NCBI RefSeq assembly: GCF_001426995.1
Contig: NZ_LMFY01000001.1
Coordinates: forward strand, 818,709-882,708
Reading direction: 5' to 3'
Length of the DNA stretch: 64,000 bases
From: Microbacterium sp. Root553
GTDB lineage: Bacteria > Actinomycetota > Actinomycetes > Actinomycetales > Microbacteriaceae
In this document: positions 48,602 to 57,009 of the stretch, one piece after another
Position numbering within the stretch: position 1 is the first letter of the stretch
Layout: each line of letters begins with the position of its first letter
Notes under the pieces: model-generated
What the model was told of the DNA's origin: nothing
Database searches by the model: none
What the model saw: only the letters and a program-made list of their open reading frames with translations
Program-made: the position numbers and the translations under genes

Positions 48602-51025
48602 TCAGCGGAAGGATGCCGTCGCGGTGCGACGCACCACCGCCGAGCGGATCTCCAGCACGTCCTCGCCGCCGCCTGGCCGCACCCGCGGGGCGACGTAGAC
48701 GGGGGAGCGCGCCGCCCAGGCGAACGCGTTCAGGGTCAGCGGCTGCGTGGCGAGCACCTCACGGTGCGGGGTGAGGTCGATCTCGAACGGTCGTCCGTAC
48801 CAGAACTGGTCGGCGATCAGGCTGTCGCCGATCATGACCCGCATCACATCTCCCGTCCAATCGAGGGTCAGCACCGACCGCTCGCCGGCGCCGGCCTCGA
48901 GGGCGCCTCGCGGGAGGTGCACCTCGACCGTCGCGGCATCCGCGAAGTCGTCGTCGGTGGGTGCCGAGAATCTGCCGGACGGACCCCCGGTGCGCACCGG
49001 CACGGTCGGTCGCGCGCCGAAGGCCGGTACGTCGAGCGACAAGGGAGCAGGCCCGGCCGCGACCGCATGGCGAGCGAAGACGGATCCTTCCGCAGGGAGC
49101 GGTGCGAGATCGGGGTCCCGCAGCGCGGGGAACGCCCCGATGACGCCCGCCCCGTCATCGAGCACGGCGCGGAATCCGTCGTCGTCGAACCATCCGCCGC
49201 CGGGCCACAGGATCACGGTGTCACGGCCGTCGACGTCGCCTCGCCACACGCTCTCGGCGGTCTTCCGGTCGAGGAACACCAGGATCGTGTCGCCGATACG
49301 AACCTCGCAGTCGAGCCCCGGGGGCAGGGACGGGACGGCGCGGACCGCTTCGTCCTCCACGCGGACCTCGGCACCGGAGATCTCGGCGGCGTCCACGCCC
49401 TCGAGCTGCAGCTCGACGTCGATCCCCTCGCTCGCCGCGAACAGCACGACGGTGCGGTCGCCGTCGGTGATCTGCGTGATCGGCTGCGCGGTGACCGTGA
49501 GCGCGGGAACGCCCGGGTACGCCTGACGCAGCGGCCAGACGGCGTAGGCACCGCCGGGCACCGCGATCGGCGCGGTCGGGACGGTGATCGCGTGGTCGCC
49601 GAGGCGCACGTCGAAGTGCACCCCGTCGAGGTCGGGCAGTGCGGCGATCGCCGGCTGATGGTTGTTCAGGAACAGGAATCCGCGCGCGCCGTCGCTGCGC
49701 ACCGCCCAGCGGGGACCCCCGTCGATCCGCGTGGGAATCGTCGTCGCGGCGGGAGCGAGCGCCGCGCCGAAGGCGTCGAGAAGCAGATGCTGCTGCCGCA
49801 GCGCGTGGAAGTGCGGGCGCTGCGCACCCACGGTGCCCAGCGGTGCGAAGAAGTCGTAGTCGCGCACCGGCACGTCGTTCGGGTACCCGGTCGCCTGCGA
49901 CTCCTGCGTCGACGACAGCTCGCCGCGCACCTGCAGGCCGCCGTGATACATGTAGTAGCCCTGCCACGCGGATCCGCTGCCCATCTTCGTCAGCGCGAGG
50001 GCGGCCACGTCGTCGGGGTCGACGAGCGGACGCCGGTGGTAGGCCACCGCCATGCCGCCGCCGAGCTCGCACGTCACGAACGGCCAGGGATCGTCGGCGC
50101 CGAGACCGGCATCCGAATCCTCATCGGCCGCCGCACCCCGCAGATCCGCACCCCGCAGATCCGCCGCCCGCACATCCGCCGCCCGCAGATCCGCCCCGAC
50201 GCTGAGGTCGTCGCGGACCGTGCTGTAGGTGAAGTGCATCTCTCCGAAGTCCGGCCACCCCGTGTCCGACTCCTCCCAGAAGCCGTCGGAGTATCCGGCG
50301 TAGACCGGCAGCACGCGGCCTCGCGGCAGCTGCGCTCCGCCCCACCCGGTCGCGGTCCACAGGCTCGCCCGCATGCCGACCTCCTCGGCGAGGGCGCGCA
50401 GGGTCGCCAGGTGCGGACCGTCGTCGTAGAGCTCGTTGTCGACCTGGATGCCGATGATCGGCCCCTCGGGATTCTCCGACGTGTGGAAGAGGCCGCGCAC
50501 CTGCTCCTCGATGCCGCCGTACCACCGCCGTGTGACAGCGAGGTAGGCCGGGTCGTCGGAGCGGTGCCCGATCGGCAGCGCCTGCAACCAGTCCGGGAAG
50601 CCGCCGTTGCGGGTCTCGCCGTGCGCCCACGGGCCGATCCGCAGCATCACCCGGAGCCCCACCCTGTCGGCCGTCTCGATGAACCGACGCAGGTCTCGCC
50701 GCCCGTCCCACCGCAGCTCGCCGCGGATCTCCTCGTGCACGATCCACAGCACGTAGGTGGCGAGCACGGAGATGCCGCCGGCCTTCATCTTGCGCAGCTC
50801 GCGCTCCCAGTTCTCGGGCAGGTCGCGACTGAAGTGGTACTCCCCCATCACCGGGATCCACGGCTCACCGTTCCGCGTCACGAAGCGCGAGGTCAGCTGG
50901 AGACGCTCCGCGGTCGTGTCGTCGTCACCCATCTCGAGCGGTGCGGGCACCACGGCCGGGGGCGCCGAGACGGTGACGGTGAACGGTGCGGGCGGCGTCT
51001 GCGGGGCGTCGTCGAACGTGGTCAT
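48602..51025 (-). CDS. GH35-family beta-galactosidase with pentapeptide-like insert
   Basis: 807 residues from ATG 51025, no signal peptide. The family-35 barrel starts at GEPWIPVMGEYHFSRDLPENWERELRKMKAGG. The acid/base is Glu198 in GIQVDNELYDDG and the nucleophile candidate is Glu320 in VTCELGGGM. An insert near residues 275-305 reads as pentapeptide repeats (ADLRAADVRAADLRGADLRG) plus an acidic linker, encoded by 15-base DNA repeats. The rest holds beta-sandwich domains. It would release terminal beta-galactose from intracellular oligosaccharides or glycosides. Only 7 bases separate it from the AraC stop. Confidence 0.87.
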   Translation of the reverse strand: MTTFDDAPQTPPAPFTVTVSAPPAVVPAPLEMGDDDTTAERLQLTSRFVTRNGEPWIPVMGEYHFSRDLPENWERELRKMKAGGISVLATYVLWIVHEEIRGELRWDGRRDLRRFIETADRVGLRVMLRIGPWAHGETRNGGFPDWLQALPIGHRSDDPAYLAVTRRWYGGIEEQVRGLFHTSENPEGPIIGIQVDNELYDDGPHLATLRALAEEVGMRASLWTATGWGGAQLPRGRVLPVYAGYSDGFWEESDTGWPDFGEMHFTYSTVRDDLSVGADLRAADVRAADLRGADLRGAAADEDSDAGLGADDPWPFVTCELGGGMAVAYHRRPLVDPDDVAALALTKMGSGSAWQGYYMYHGGLQVRGELSSTQESQATGYPNDVPVRDYDFFAPLGTVGAQRPHFHALRQQHLLLDAFGAALAPAATTIPTRIDGGPRWAVRSDGARGFLFLNNHQPAIAALPDLDGVHFDVRLGDHAITVPTAPIAVPGGAYAVWPLRQAYPGVPALTVTAQPITQITDGDRTVVLFAASEGIDVELQLEGVDAAEISGAEVRVEDEAVRAVPSLPPGLDCEVRIGDTILVFLDRKTAESVWRGDVDGRDTVILWPGGGWFDDDGFRAVLDDGAGVIGAFPALRDPDLAPLPAEGSVFARHAVAAGPAPLSLDVPAFGARPTVPVRTGGPSGRFSAPTDDDFADAATVEVHLPRGALEAGAGERSVLTLDWTGDVMRVMIGDSLIADQFWYGRPFEIDLTPHREVLATQPLTLNAFAWAARSPVYVAPRVRPGGGEDVLEIRSAVVRRTATASFR
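50135..50205. repeat. 15-base repeats encoding the pentapeptide-like insert of the GH35 gene
   Basis: The unit CGCAGATCCGCACCC and close variants (CGCAGATCCGCCGCC, CGCACATCCGCCGCC) occur about four times in a row. Read on the minus strand they give the five-residue period A-D-L-R-x. No other part of the gene shows this. Confidence 0.7.
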
Positions 51026-51114
51026 CCCCTCGACGATAGGACGTCGGCCCCGTGCGATCCATGACGATCCGATGCCGTGCCTGGACGAAGCGCCGGGTGT
51101 GCGGTTCGGCCGCG

Positions 51115-51966
51115 TCACCCGACGAGCGGACCGCCGACCTTCCAGTACCCGAGGAACGACACCCGTTCCTTCGGGATGCCGACCTCGGCGGTGAGAAGGC
51201 GGCGCACACGGGCGGTGGCCCCCGACTCCCCCGCGATCCAGGCGTAGAAGGCCGGATCGGCGCGCACGCCCTCACCGTGCTCGTCGCTCCAGAGCGCCAC
51301 CGCACGCTCCAGCTCCGCACTGTCGCCCGGTGCGCGGCGGACGAGTCGGATGTCGGCGCGATCACCGGCATCCGCCGACACGATGTCGTCGGCCGGGTCC
51401 GCGCACTCGAGGATCACGTCGACGCGGTGCGCCTCGCCGAGCGTCTGCAGGATCCCGCGCACCGCGGGGAAGGCGGTCTCGTCGGCGACGAGCAGCAACC
51501 TGGTCGCCTCACCGGGATGCCAGTGCAGTCCGTACCCCGTCCAGCCCATCCGTCGATCCGGACCCGTGATCACCACGCGGTCGCCGGGCACCGCCTGTGC
51601 CGCCCACTGCGATGCGGGGCCCGCAGGCTCGTGCAGGAAGAAGTCCACGTCGAGCTCGCGCGCCTCCGCCCGGATCCCGGCCGGGGTGTAGGTGCGCAGC
51701 ACGTTGCGCTCGCCTTCGGGCAGGCTCTTCCAGCGGGTGTACCAGTCGGAGGGATGCGGGGTCGGCTCGTCGAGCAGACCGAAGTCCGCGAGCGAGCCGT
51801 CCGCCATCGGCAGCACCAGCTTGATGCGCTGGTCGGTGCCCCAGTTCGCGAAGTGCTCCAGAGCGTCGCCGGCGAACGTGATCCGGATGAACCCCGGGCT
51901 CAGTCGACGCGTCGCACGCACCTCCACGGGGAAGGCGCTGTAGGCCCACGGTCGTTCGGCGTTCAT
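51115..51966 (-). CDS. siderophore-interacting protein (FAD-binding ferric-siderophore reductase, ViuB/SIP type)
   Basis: 283 residues. FAD-binding domain with GTDQRIKLVLP and RTYTPAGIRAEARELDVDFFLHEPAGPASQWA, then the NAD(P)H domain with LLVADETAFPAVRGIL and the C-terminal ERVSFLGYWKVGGPLVG typical of SIP reductases. It reduces Fe(III) bound to imported siderophore in the cytoplasm, releasing Fe(II). It is the last gene of the uptake operon, overlapping the ATPase stop. Confidence 0.92.
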   Translation of the reverse strand: MNAERPWAYSAFPVEVRATRRLSPGFIRITFAGDALEHFANWGTDQRIKLVLPMADGSLADFGLLDEPTPHPSDWYTRWKSLPEGERNVLRTYTPAGIRAEARELDVDFFLHEPAGPASQWAAQAVPGDRVVITGPDRRMGWTGYGLHWHPGEATRLLLVADETAFPAVRGILQTLGEAHRVDVILECADPADDIVSADAGDRADIRLVRRAPGDSAELERAVALWSDEHGEGVRADPAFYAWIAGESGATARVRRLLTAEVGIPKERVSFLGYWKVGGPLVG

Positions 51967-52799
51967 CCGGCATCCTTCCTCGCGGGCACGCGGAGCGGGA
52001 CCACCATCGGCCCTCCGGTGACCGGATCGTCGATGACGATGTTCTCGAGCCCGAACACCTCGCGCACCCGCTCGCTCGTGATGACCTCGGCGGGAGTGCC
52101 CTCGGCGACGATGCGCCCGGCCCGCATCGCGATGATGTGCGAGGCGTACCGCGCCGCATGATTCAGGTCGTGCAGCACCGCGACGATCGTGCGGCCTCGA
52201 TCGTTGAGCTCGGCGAACAGCTCCATGAGCTCGACCTGGTGCGCCACGTCGAGGAAGGTCGTCGGCTCGTCGAGCAGCAGCAGGTCGGTCTCCTGCGCGA
52301 GGACCATCGCCACCCACACCCGCTGCCGCTGCCCGCCGGAGAGCTCGTCGACGGACCTCGCCGCGAGGTCGGTCGTACCGGTGGCCGCGAGCGCGCGGCG
52401 CACCGCATCCTCGTCGGTGTCGGACCACTGACGGAACAGGCTCTGGTGCGGATACCGCCCCCGAGCGACGAGGTCGGTCACGGTGATGCCGTCGGGAGCG
52501 CTCGCGCTCTGCGGCAGCAGACCCAGCCGACGCGCCACCTCCTTCGCCGGGTACGACGCGATGGCCCTCCCGTCGAGCACGACCTCGCCCTCCGCGGGCT
52601 GCAGCAGCCGCGAGAGGCCGCGCAGCAGCGTCGACTTGCCGCAGGCGTTCGCACCGATGATCACGGTGAACGAGCCGTCGGGGATCGCCACGCTGACCTC
52701 GTGCACGATGGCGGATCCGTCGTACGCGAGCGTGATTCCGTCGGCGTGCAGGCGGGGGTCGGGGCGGGGGTGGGCGCGGGGGCTGTCGAGGTCAGGCAC
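51963..52799 (-). CDS. iron-siderophore ABC transporter ATP-binding protein (FecE/FepC type)
   Basis: 278 residues. Walker A GANACGKST, signature LSGGQRQR, Walker B LLLLDEPTTFLD and H-loop LHDLNHAARYA are intact; TDLVARGRYPHQ is characteristic of FepC-like siderophore importers. It powers ferric-siderophore import through the two FecCD permeases. It overlaps both neighbours. Confidence 0.93.
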   Translation of the reverse strand: MPDLDSPRAHPRPDPRLHADGITLAYDGSAIVHEVSVAIPDGSFTVIIGANACGKSTLLRGLSRLLQPAEGEVVLDGRAIASYPAKEVARRLGLLPQSASAPDGITVTDLVARGRYPHQSLFRQWSDTDEDAVRRALAATGTTDLAARSVDELSGGQRQRVWVAMVLAQETDLLLLDEPTTFLDVAHQVELMELFAELNDRGRTIVAVLHDLNHAARYASHIIAMRAGRIVAEGTPAEVITSERVREVFGLENIVIDDPVTGGPMVVPLRVPARKDAG

Positions 52800-53880
52800 G
52801 GCGGCGGATCTCCAGGATGATCATGAGGACGAGGTAGGCGCCGCCCGCCGACACGGTGACGACGCCGACGGGGAGCGCGACGGGCATCACGTGCTGCGCG
52901 ACGAGGTCGGAGGCGAGCACGAGCACACTCCCGACGAGAGCGGCGAGGCCCAGCGACAGATGCGGGGTGCGTGCGACGAGGCGTGCGATCTGCGGAGCGG
53001 CGAGAGCCACGAACGCGATGGGGCCGCCGACGGTGGTGGCCGCCGCGACGAGGACGACGCCGATCAGCAGCGCCAGGGTGCGCACCAGCGCGGGGCGGGA
53101 TCCGGTCGCCGAGGCGACATCGTCGCCGAGGTCGAGCTGGCGCAGGCGCGGCGGGAGGAGCGCGGCCGCGACCACGAACGGCACGGCGCAGAGCACCGCG
53201 GTGCCCAGGCCCGCGGCGGTCACCCCGTTGAGCGATCCCGCGCCCCACGCCGAGGCGAACATCGCCGTGTCGAGTTCGATCTGCAGCAGCATCCAGGTGT
53301 TCAGCGAGGCCAGCATCGCCGAGACGCCGATGCCCACGATGATGAGCCGGAACCCCTGCACGCCGCCTCGCACGGCGAGCAGCCAGATCACCGCGGCGGC
53401 GGCGAGACCGCCGCAGAGCGCCCCAATCGTGCGGGCCGGAAGGCTGGCGGAGACGAAGACCAGAGCGAGCAGCATCCCGGTGAAAGCCCCGCTCGACAAC
53501 CCGAGGATGTCGGGGCTCGCGAGCGGATTGCGGGTGACGGTCTGGAAGAGCGCACCGGCGATCGCGAGCAGGGCGCCCACCGCGATGGCCGCCAGGGCCC
53601 GCGGCATCCGCCAGTCCCAGACGACCGTGCGGTCGATCGGCTCGCCGCCGCCGAGCAGGATGCGCACCACCTCGTCGGGCGCGAGCGGGAACGACCCCAG
53701 TCCCAGGGACAGGACGAACAGCGCGGCGAGGACGAGCAGCGAGATCGCGGCGACCAGCAGGCTGCGCACCCGGACAGGCAGCGCCACCGGGCCGATCCGC
53801 ACGAGAACGCGGCGGGGGGCTCTGAGGGGAGACGGACGGGAGGACGGCGTGCGGAGGGACGGCCGGCGGAGGACGGTCAC
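52792..53880 (-). CDS. iron-siderophore ABC transporter permease (FecCD family)
   Basis: 362 residues from GTG 53880, overlapping the other permease's stop as GTGA. About nine helices. FecCD signatures: DWRMPRALAAIAVGALLAIAGALFQTVTRNPLASPDILG and FVALAAPQIARLVART. An Arg/Pro-rich N-terminal tail precedes helix 1. It forms the membrane channel with the paired permease. Confidence 0.92.
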   Translation of the reverse strand: MTVLRRPSLRTPSSRPSPLRAPRRVLVRIGPVALPVRVRSLLVAAISLLVLAALFVLSLGLGSFPLAPDEVVRILLGGGEPIDRTVVWDWRMPRALAAIAVGALLAIAGALFQTVTRNPLASPDILGLSSGAFTGMLLALVFVSASLPARTIGALCGGLAAAAVIWLLAVRGGVQGFRLIIVGIGVSAMLASLNTWMLLQIELDTAMFASAWGAGSLNGVTAAGLGTAVLCAVPFVVAAALLPPRLRQLDLGDDVASATGSRPALVRTLALLIGVVLVAAATTVGGPIAFVALAAPQIARLVARTPHLSLGLAALVGSVLVLASDLVAQHVMPVALPVGVVTVSAGGAYLVLMIILEIRRRA

Positions 53881-54920
53881 AGTGCACGCGCCTTCCCGCG
53901 TCGGGCGAGGGCGATCAGCACCGGCGCGCCCACCAGTGCGGTGACGATGCCGACGGGCACCTCCGCCGGCGCGATGATCACTCGCCCCAGAACGTCGGAG
54001 AGCAGCACCACCACGGGAGCGAGCACCGCGGACAGCGCGATGATGAGTCGCTGATCCACCCCGAACGTCCACCGGATCACGTGCGGCACCATCAGCCCGA
54101 CGAACGAGATCGGCCCGGCGATCGCGGTCGCGGCGCCGGCCAGCACGGTGACCGCCACGATCACGCCGATGCGGATGCCGACGACGTTGGCGCCCTGTGC
54201 GCGCGCGACGTCGTCGCCGAGGCCCACCGCGTTCAGGCCCGCCGCCAGCACGAGAGCGATCAGCAGCGCGACGACCACGAAGGGGAGCACCGCGACGAGG
54301 TCGTCGAGCCCGCTGCCGAGCAGCGAACCCGCGTTCCAGCTGCGCATCGCCTCGAACGCGTCCGGGTCGCTCAGCGTGAGGCCGGTGGTGATGCCCGACA
54401 GCACGGCCCCGAGCGCCACCCCCGCCAGGGTGAGCCGGAGGGGATCGGCGGCGCCGCGGCCGGCCGACCCGACGAGGTAGACGGCGACCGTCACCACGAG
54501 TGCTCCGAGGAACGCCAGCCAGATGAACTCGGAGGCGTCATGGAGCCCGAGGAACGCCACCCCGAGGGCGACCGCCACCGCTGCTCCCGCATTGACGCCC
54601 AGGATGCCGGGATCGGCGAGCGGGTTGCGGGTGAAGGCCTGCACGAGCGCGCCGGCGACGCCCAGAGCGGCTCCCGCGACGAGGCCGACCGCGGTGCGGG
54701 GGATGCGCAGCTCGAACAGCACGAAGTTCGTCTCGGTGGTGCCGCGACCGGCCATCGAGTCGAACACCGCGGCGGGCGAGAGCGGATTCGCGCCCACGGT
54801 GAGCGAGAGCAGCACGGCCAGCACGAGAGCGCCGCACAGGACGATCGTGCCTGTCGCTGCCCGTGCCGCACGTCGCGGCAGCGGGGCCGCGGTCGGTCCC
54901 GCCGCGGAGACCGCGGTCAC
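53877..54920 (-). CDS. iron-siderophore ABC transporter permease (FecCD family)
   Basis: 347 residues from GTG 54920, overlapping the binding-protein stop. Signatures: FELRIPRTAVGLVAGAALGVAGALVQAFTRNPLADPGILG and FVGLMVPHVIRWTFGVDQR, the coupling-helix region that contacts the ATPase. Paired with the next permease in the operon. Confidence 0.92.
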   Translation of the reverse strand: MTAVSAAGPTAAPLPRRAARAATGTIVLCGALVLAVLLSLTVGANPLSPAAVFDSMAGRGTTETNFVLFELRIPRTAVGLVAGAALGVAGALVQAFTRNPLADPGILGVNAGAAVAVALGVAFLGLHDASEFIWLAFLGALVVTVAVYLVGSAGRGAADPLRLTLAGVALGAVLSGITTGLTLSDPDAFEAMRSWNAGSLLGSGLDDLVAVLPFVVVALLIALVLAAGLNAVGLGDDVARAQGANVVGIRIGVIVAVTVLAGAATAIAGPISFVGLMVPHVIRWTFGVDQRLIIALSAVLAPVVVLLSDVLGRVIIAPAEVPVGIVTALVGAPVLIALARRGKARAL

Positions 54921-55858
54921 CGGTTCGCTTCGAGGTACTTCTCGATGTCGTCGAGCACGGCCTGCGCGCCCTTCGGTCCGACGCCCGAGACCCAGTAGGC
55001 GGTGTCGACGAGGGTCACCCGACCGAAGGCATCCGCGTTCTGCGTGAGCGCGGCGGGGATCGCCGACTCGTCGTCGACGTCGGCCGCGGTCACGAAGACG
55101 TTGTCGGCCGCCGCGTCGACGATGTTCTCGGGCGAGATGTCGGCCTGCAGACCGTCGGCCCAGTCCTGGTCGGGGATCGTGTAGCCGACGCACTCGAGCA
55201 GGCTGCCCGCGAACGACACCGGACCGTACAGGCTGAGGGTCGTCTCGTCGCGCGGACGGATGAGCTGCGCCGTCTCGCCGTCGACCGCGTACTCGTCGCT
55301 GAGGCTCTCGCACCGCTCGTCGACGGCGGTCAGCAGGTCTGACACCTCGTCCTCGCGGTTCAGCGCCTCGCCGATGAGCTGCGCGTTGTCGCGCCACGGG
55401 TCGGCCTGGGTCTCGATGAAGACCGTGGGGGCGATGGCCGAGAGCTGCTCGTAGAGCGCCGAGTGGCGGGCCTCCGTGCCGAGGATCAGGTCGGGCTTCA
55501 GTGCGGCGATGGCCTCGAGGTCGGGCTCGGGCACCGTGCCGACCCCCTCGACGCCGTCGACTCCGAGGTAGGCCGGGGTGCTCGCGACGTTCGAGGCGAC
55601 CGCCGCACCCACCGGCGTGATGCCGACGGCCACGGCGGTGTCGAGCTCCAGCGGCTCCAGGGTCACGACGCGCTCGACGTCGTCGGGGACCTCGGTGGCC
55701 CCACGCGCGTGCTCGACGGCGTGCGTGCCGGCGGACTCGCCGGAGGCCGCGGCATCGGCGGGCGCGGGGTCGGGGGCGGAGCATCCGGTGAGCACGAGGA
55801 CGGCTGTCGCCGAGACGGCGAGGGCGGACGACAGGGGGCGGCGGAGGCGTGCGGACAC
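54917..55858 (-). CDS. iron-siderophore-binding lipoprotein
   Basis: 313 residues from GTG 55858 (GAAAGG upstream). Signal peptide with lipobox LTGC, Cys26. Type III periplasmic-binding fold (ERVVTLEPLELDTAVAVGITPVG; LEAIAALKPDLILGTEARH; FIETQADPWRDNAQLIGEAL). It captures ferric siderophore outside the membrane. First gene of a five-gene operon preceded by a DtxR/IdeR-like box; no siderophore biosynthesis genes are nearby, so it may take up siderophores made elsewhere in the genome or by other organisms. Confidence 0.92.
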   Translation of the reverse strand: MSARLRRPLSSALAVSATAVLVLTGCSAPDPAPADAAASGESAGTHAVEHARGATEVPDDVERVVTLEPLELDTAVAVGITPVGAAVASNVASTPAYLGVDGVEGVGTVPEPDLEAIAALKPDLILGTEARHSALYEQLSAIAPTVFIETQADPWRDNAQLIGEALNREDEVSDLLTAVDERCESLSDEYAVDGETAQLIRPRDETTLSLYGPVSFAGSLLECVGYTIPDQDWADGLQADISPENIVDAAADNVFVTAADVDDESAIPAALTQNADAFGRVTLVDTAYWVSGVGPKGAQAVLDDIEKYLEANR

Positions 55859-55902
55859 GGCGAAGACCTTTCGGGGATCTGCGGGAGAGGCGGCGGGGCC
55901 GG

Positions 55903-55921
55903 TTAGGTAAGGCTAACAAAC
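55903..55921. promoter_or_regulatory. DtxR/IdeR iron box upstream of the siderophore-uptake operon
   Basis: TTAGGTAAGGCTAACAAAC matches the 19-base DtxR/IdeR consensus (TTAGGTTAGSCTAACCTAA) at about 15 positions, with the core TTAGG and GCTAAC intact. It lies about 45 bases before the binding-protein start. It implies repression when iron is sufficient. Confidence 0.8.
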
Positions 55922-56063
55922 CTGCATCCGGGAAGAGAAGTCGGCATCCGGAGAATTCCATTCACGCGCATCCATCCAGGTGCGACGGGCGTACCCTGGA
56001 GAGGAGGACGGACCGTCCGAGAAGATCTCCCGGCACCGCGACCGTCCAGGAGAGGAGCCACCC

Positions 56064-56816
56064 GTGGCTCAGTACGACGTCTCGAACCGCTCGGCGATCG
56101 TGACGGGAGCGGGAAGCGGAATCGGTCGTTCGACCGCTCTGCTGCTCGCCCGGAACGGCGCATCCGTCGTCGTGAACGACCTGAACGCGGAACACGCGAA
56201 CGCGGTCGTCGAAGAGATCCACGCCGCCGGCGGCATCGCCGAGGCCTCCGTCGGCGACGCCACCGACGTCGAGTGGATCGCATCCTCGGTCGAGCTCGCG
56301 AATTCACTCGCCCCACTGCGCATCGGCGTCAACAACGCCGGCATCGGCGGAGCATCCGCCCCCACGGCCGAGTACGACGACGCCGCGTGGGACAAGGTCA
56401 TCTCGATCAACCTCAACGCCGTGTTCCGCAACATGAAGGCGCAGATCCCGTCGATCCTCACCAACGGCGGAGGGTCGGTCGTGAACATCGCGTCGATCCT
56501 CGGCAGCGTCGGCTTCGTCGGCTCTCCCGCCTACGTCGCGGCCAAGCACGCGGTGGTCGGCATGACCAAGTCGGCCGCCCTCGAGTACTCCGCCCAGGGC
56601 GTGCGCGTGAACTCGGTCGGTCCCGGATTCATCGACACCCCGCTGCTCGCGACCATGGGCGACGAGGCGAAGGAGTTCCTCGTCAGCAAGCACCCGATCG
56701 GACGCCTCGGCCAGGCCGACGAGGTCGCGAACCTCATCGCGTTCCTCGCCAGCGACGCCGCGAGCTTCATCACCGGCAGCTACCACCTCGTCGACGGCGG
56801 CTACACCGCCCTCTGA
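56064..56816 (+). CDS. SDR-family NAD(P)-dependent oxidoreductase
   Basis: 250 residues from GTG 56064 (GGAGAGGAG upstream). Classical SDR: cofactor motif VTGAGSGIGRS, NNAGIGG, catalytic Ser in IASILGSVG, YxxxK as YVAAKHA, and the C-terminal GSYHLVDGGYTAL. Glucose dehydrogenase/3-oxoacyl-ACP-reductase-like; the substrate is not predictable. A hairpin follows. Confidence 0.9.
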   Translation: MAQYDVSNRSAIVTGAGSGIGRSTALLLARNGASVVVNDLNAEHANAVVEEIHAAGGIAEASVGDATDVEWIASSVELANSLAPLRIGVNNAGIGGASAPTAEYDDAAWDKVISINLNAVFRNMKAQIPSILTNGGGSVVNIASILGSVGFVGSPAYVAAKHAVVGMTKSAALEYSAQGVRVNSVGPGFIDTPLLATMGDEAKEFLVSKHPIGRLGQADEVANLIAFLASDAASFITGSYHLVDGGYTAL

Positions 56817-56901
56817 GTCGCGGATGCCGGTGGCCCGGCGGCCGGGGCCGGTGCCCGGTATCGCCCGGATGCCGGATGCCGGGGCCGGTGTGCAGGGCGC
56901 A

Positions 56902-56948
56902 GGCACGGATGCAGGATCAGACGGGCCACCCGGCCCTGCATCCGTGCC
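56902..56948. terminator. hairpin between convergent SDR and MFS genes
   Basis: GGCACGGATGCAGG (56902-56915) and CCTGCATCCGTGCC (56935-56948) are perfect 14-base inverted repeats with a 19-base loop. The surrounding 193-base gap also holds repeats of GGATGCCGG and no gene. Confidence 0.7.
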
Positions 56949-57009
56949 CCGCTCCTGCATCCGGACCCAGGGTCGACACGTCAGCAGCCCGGATCCCGGA
57001 CGTCCGGGA

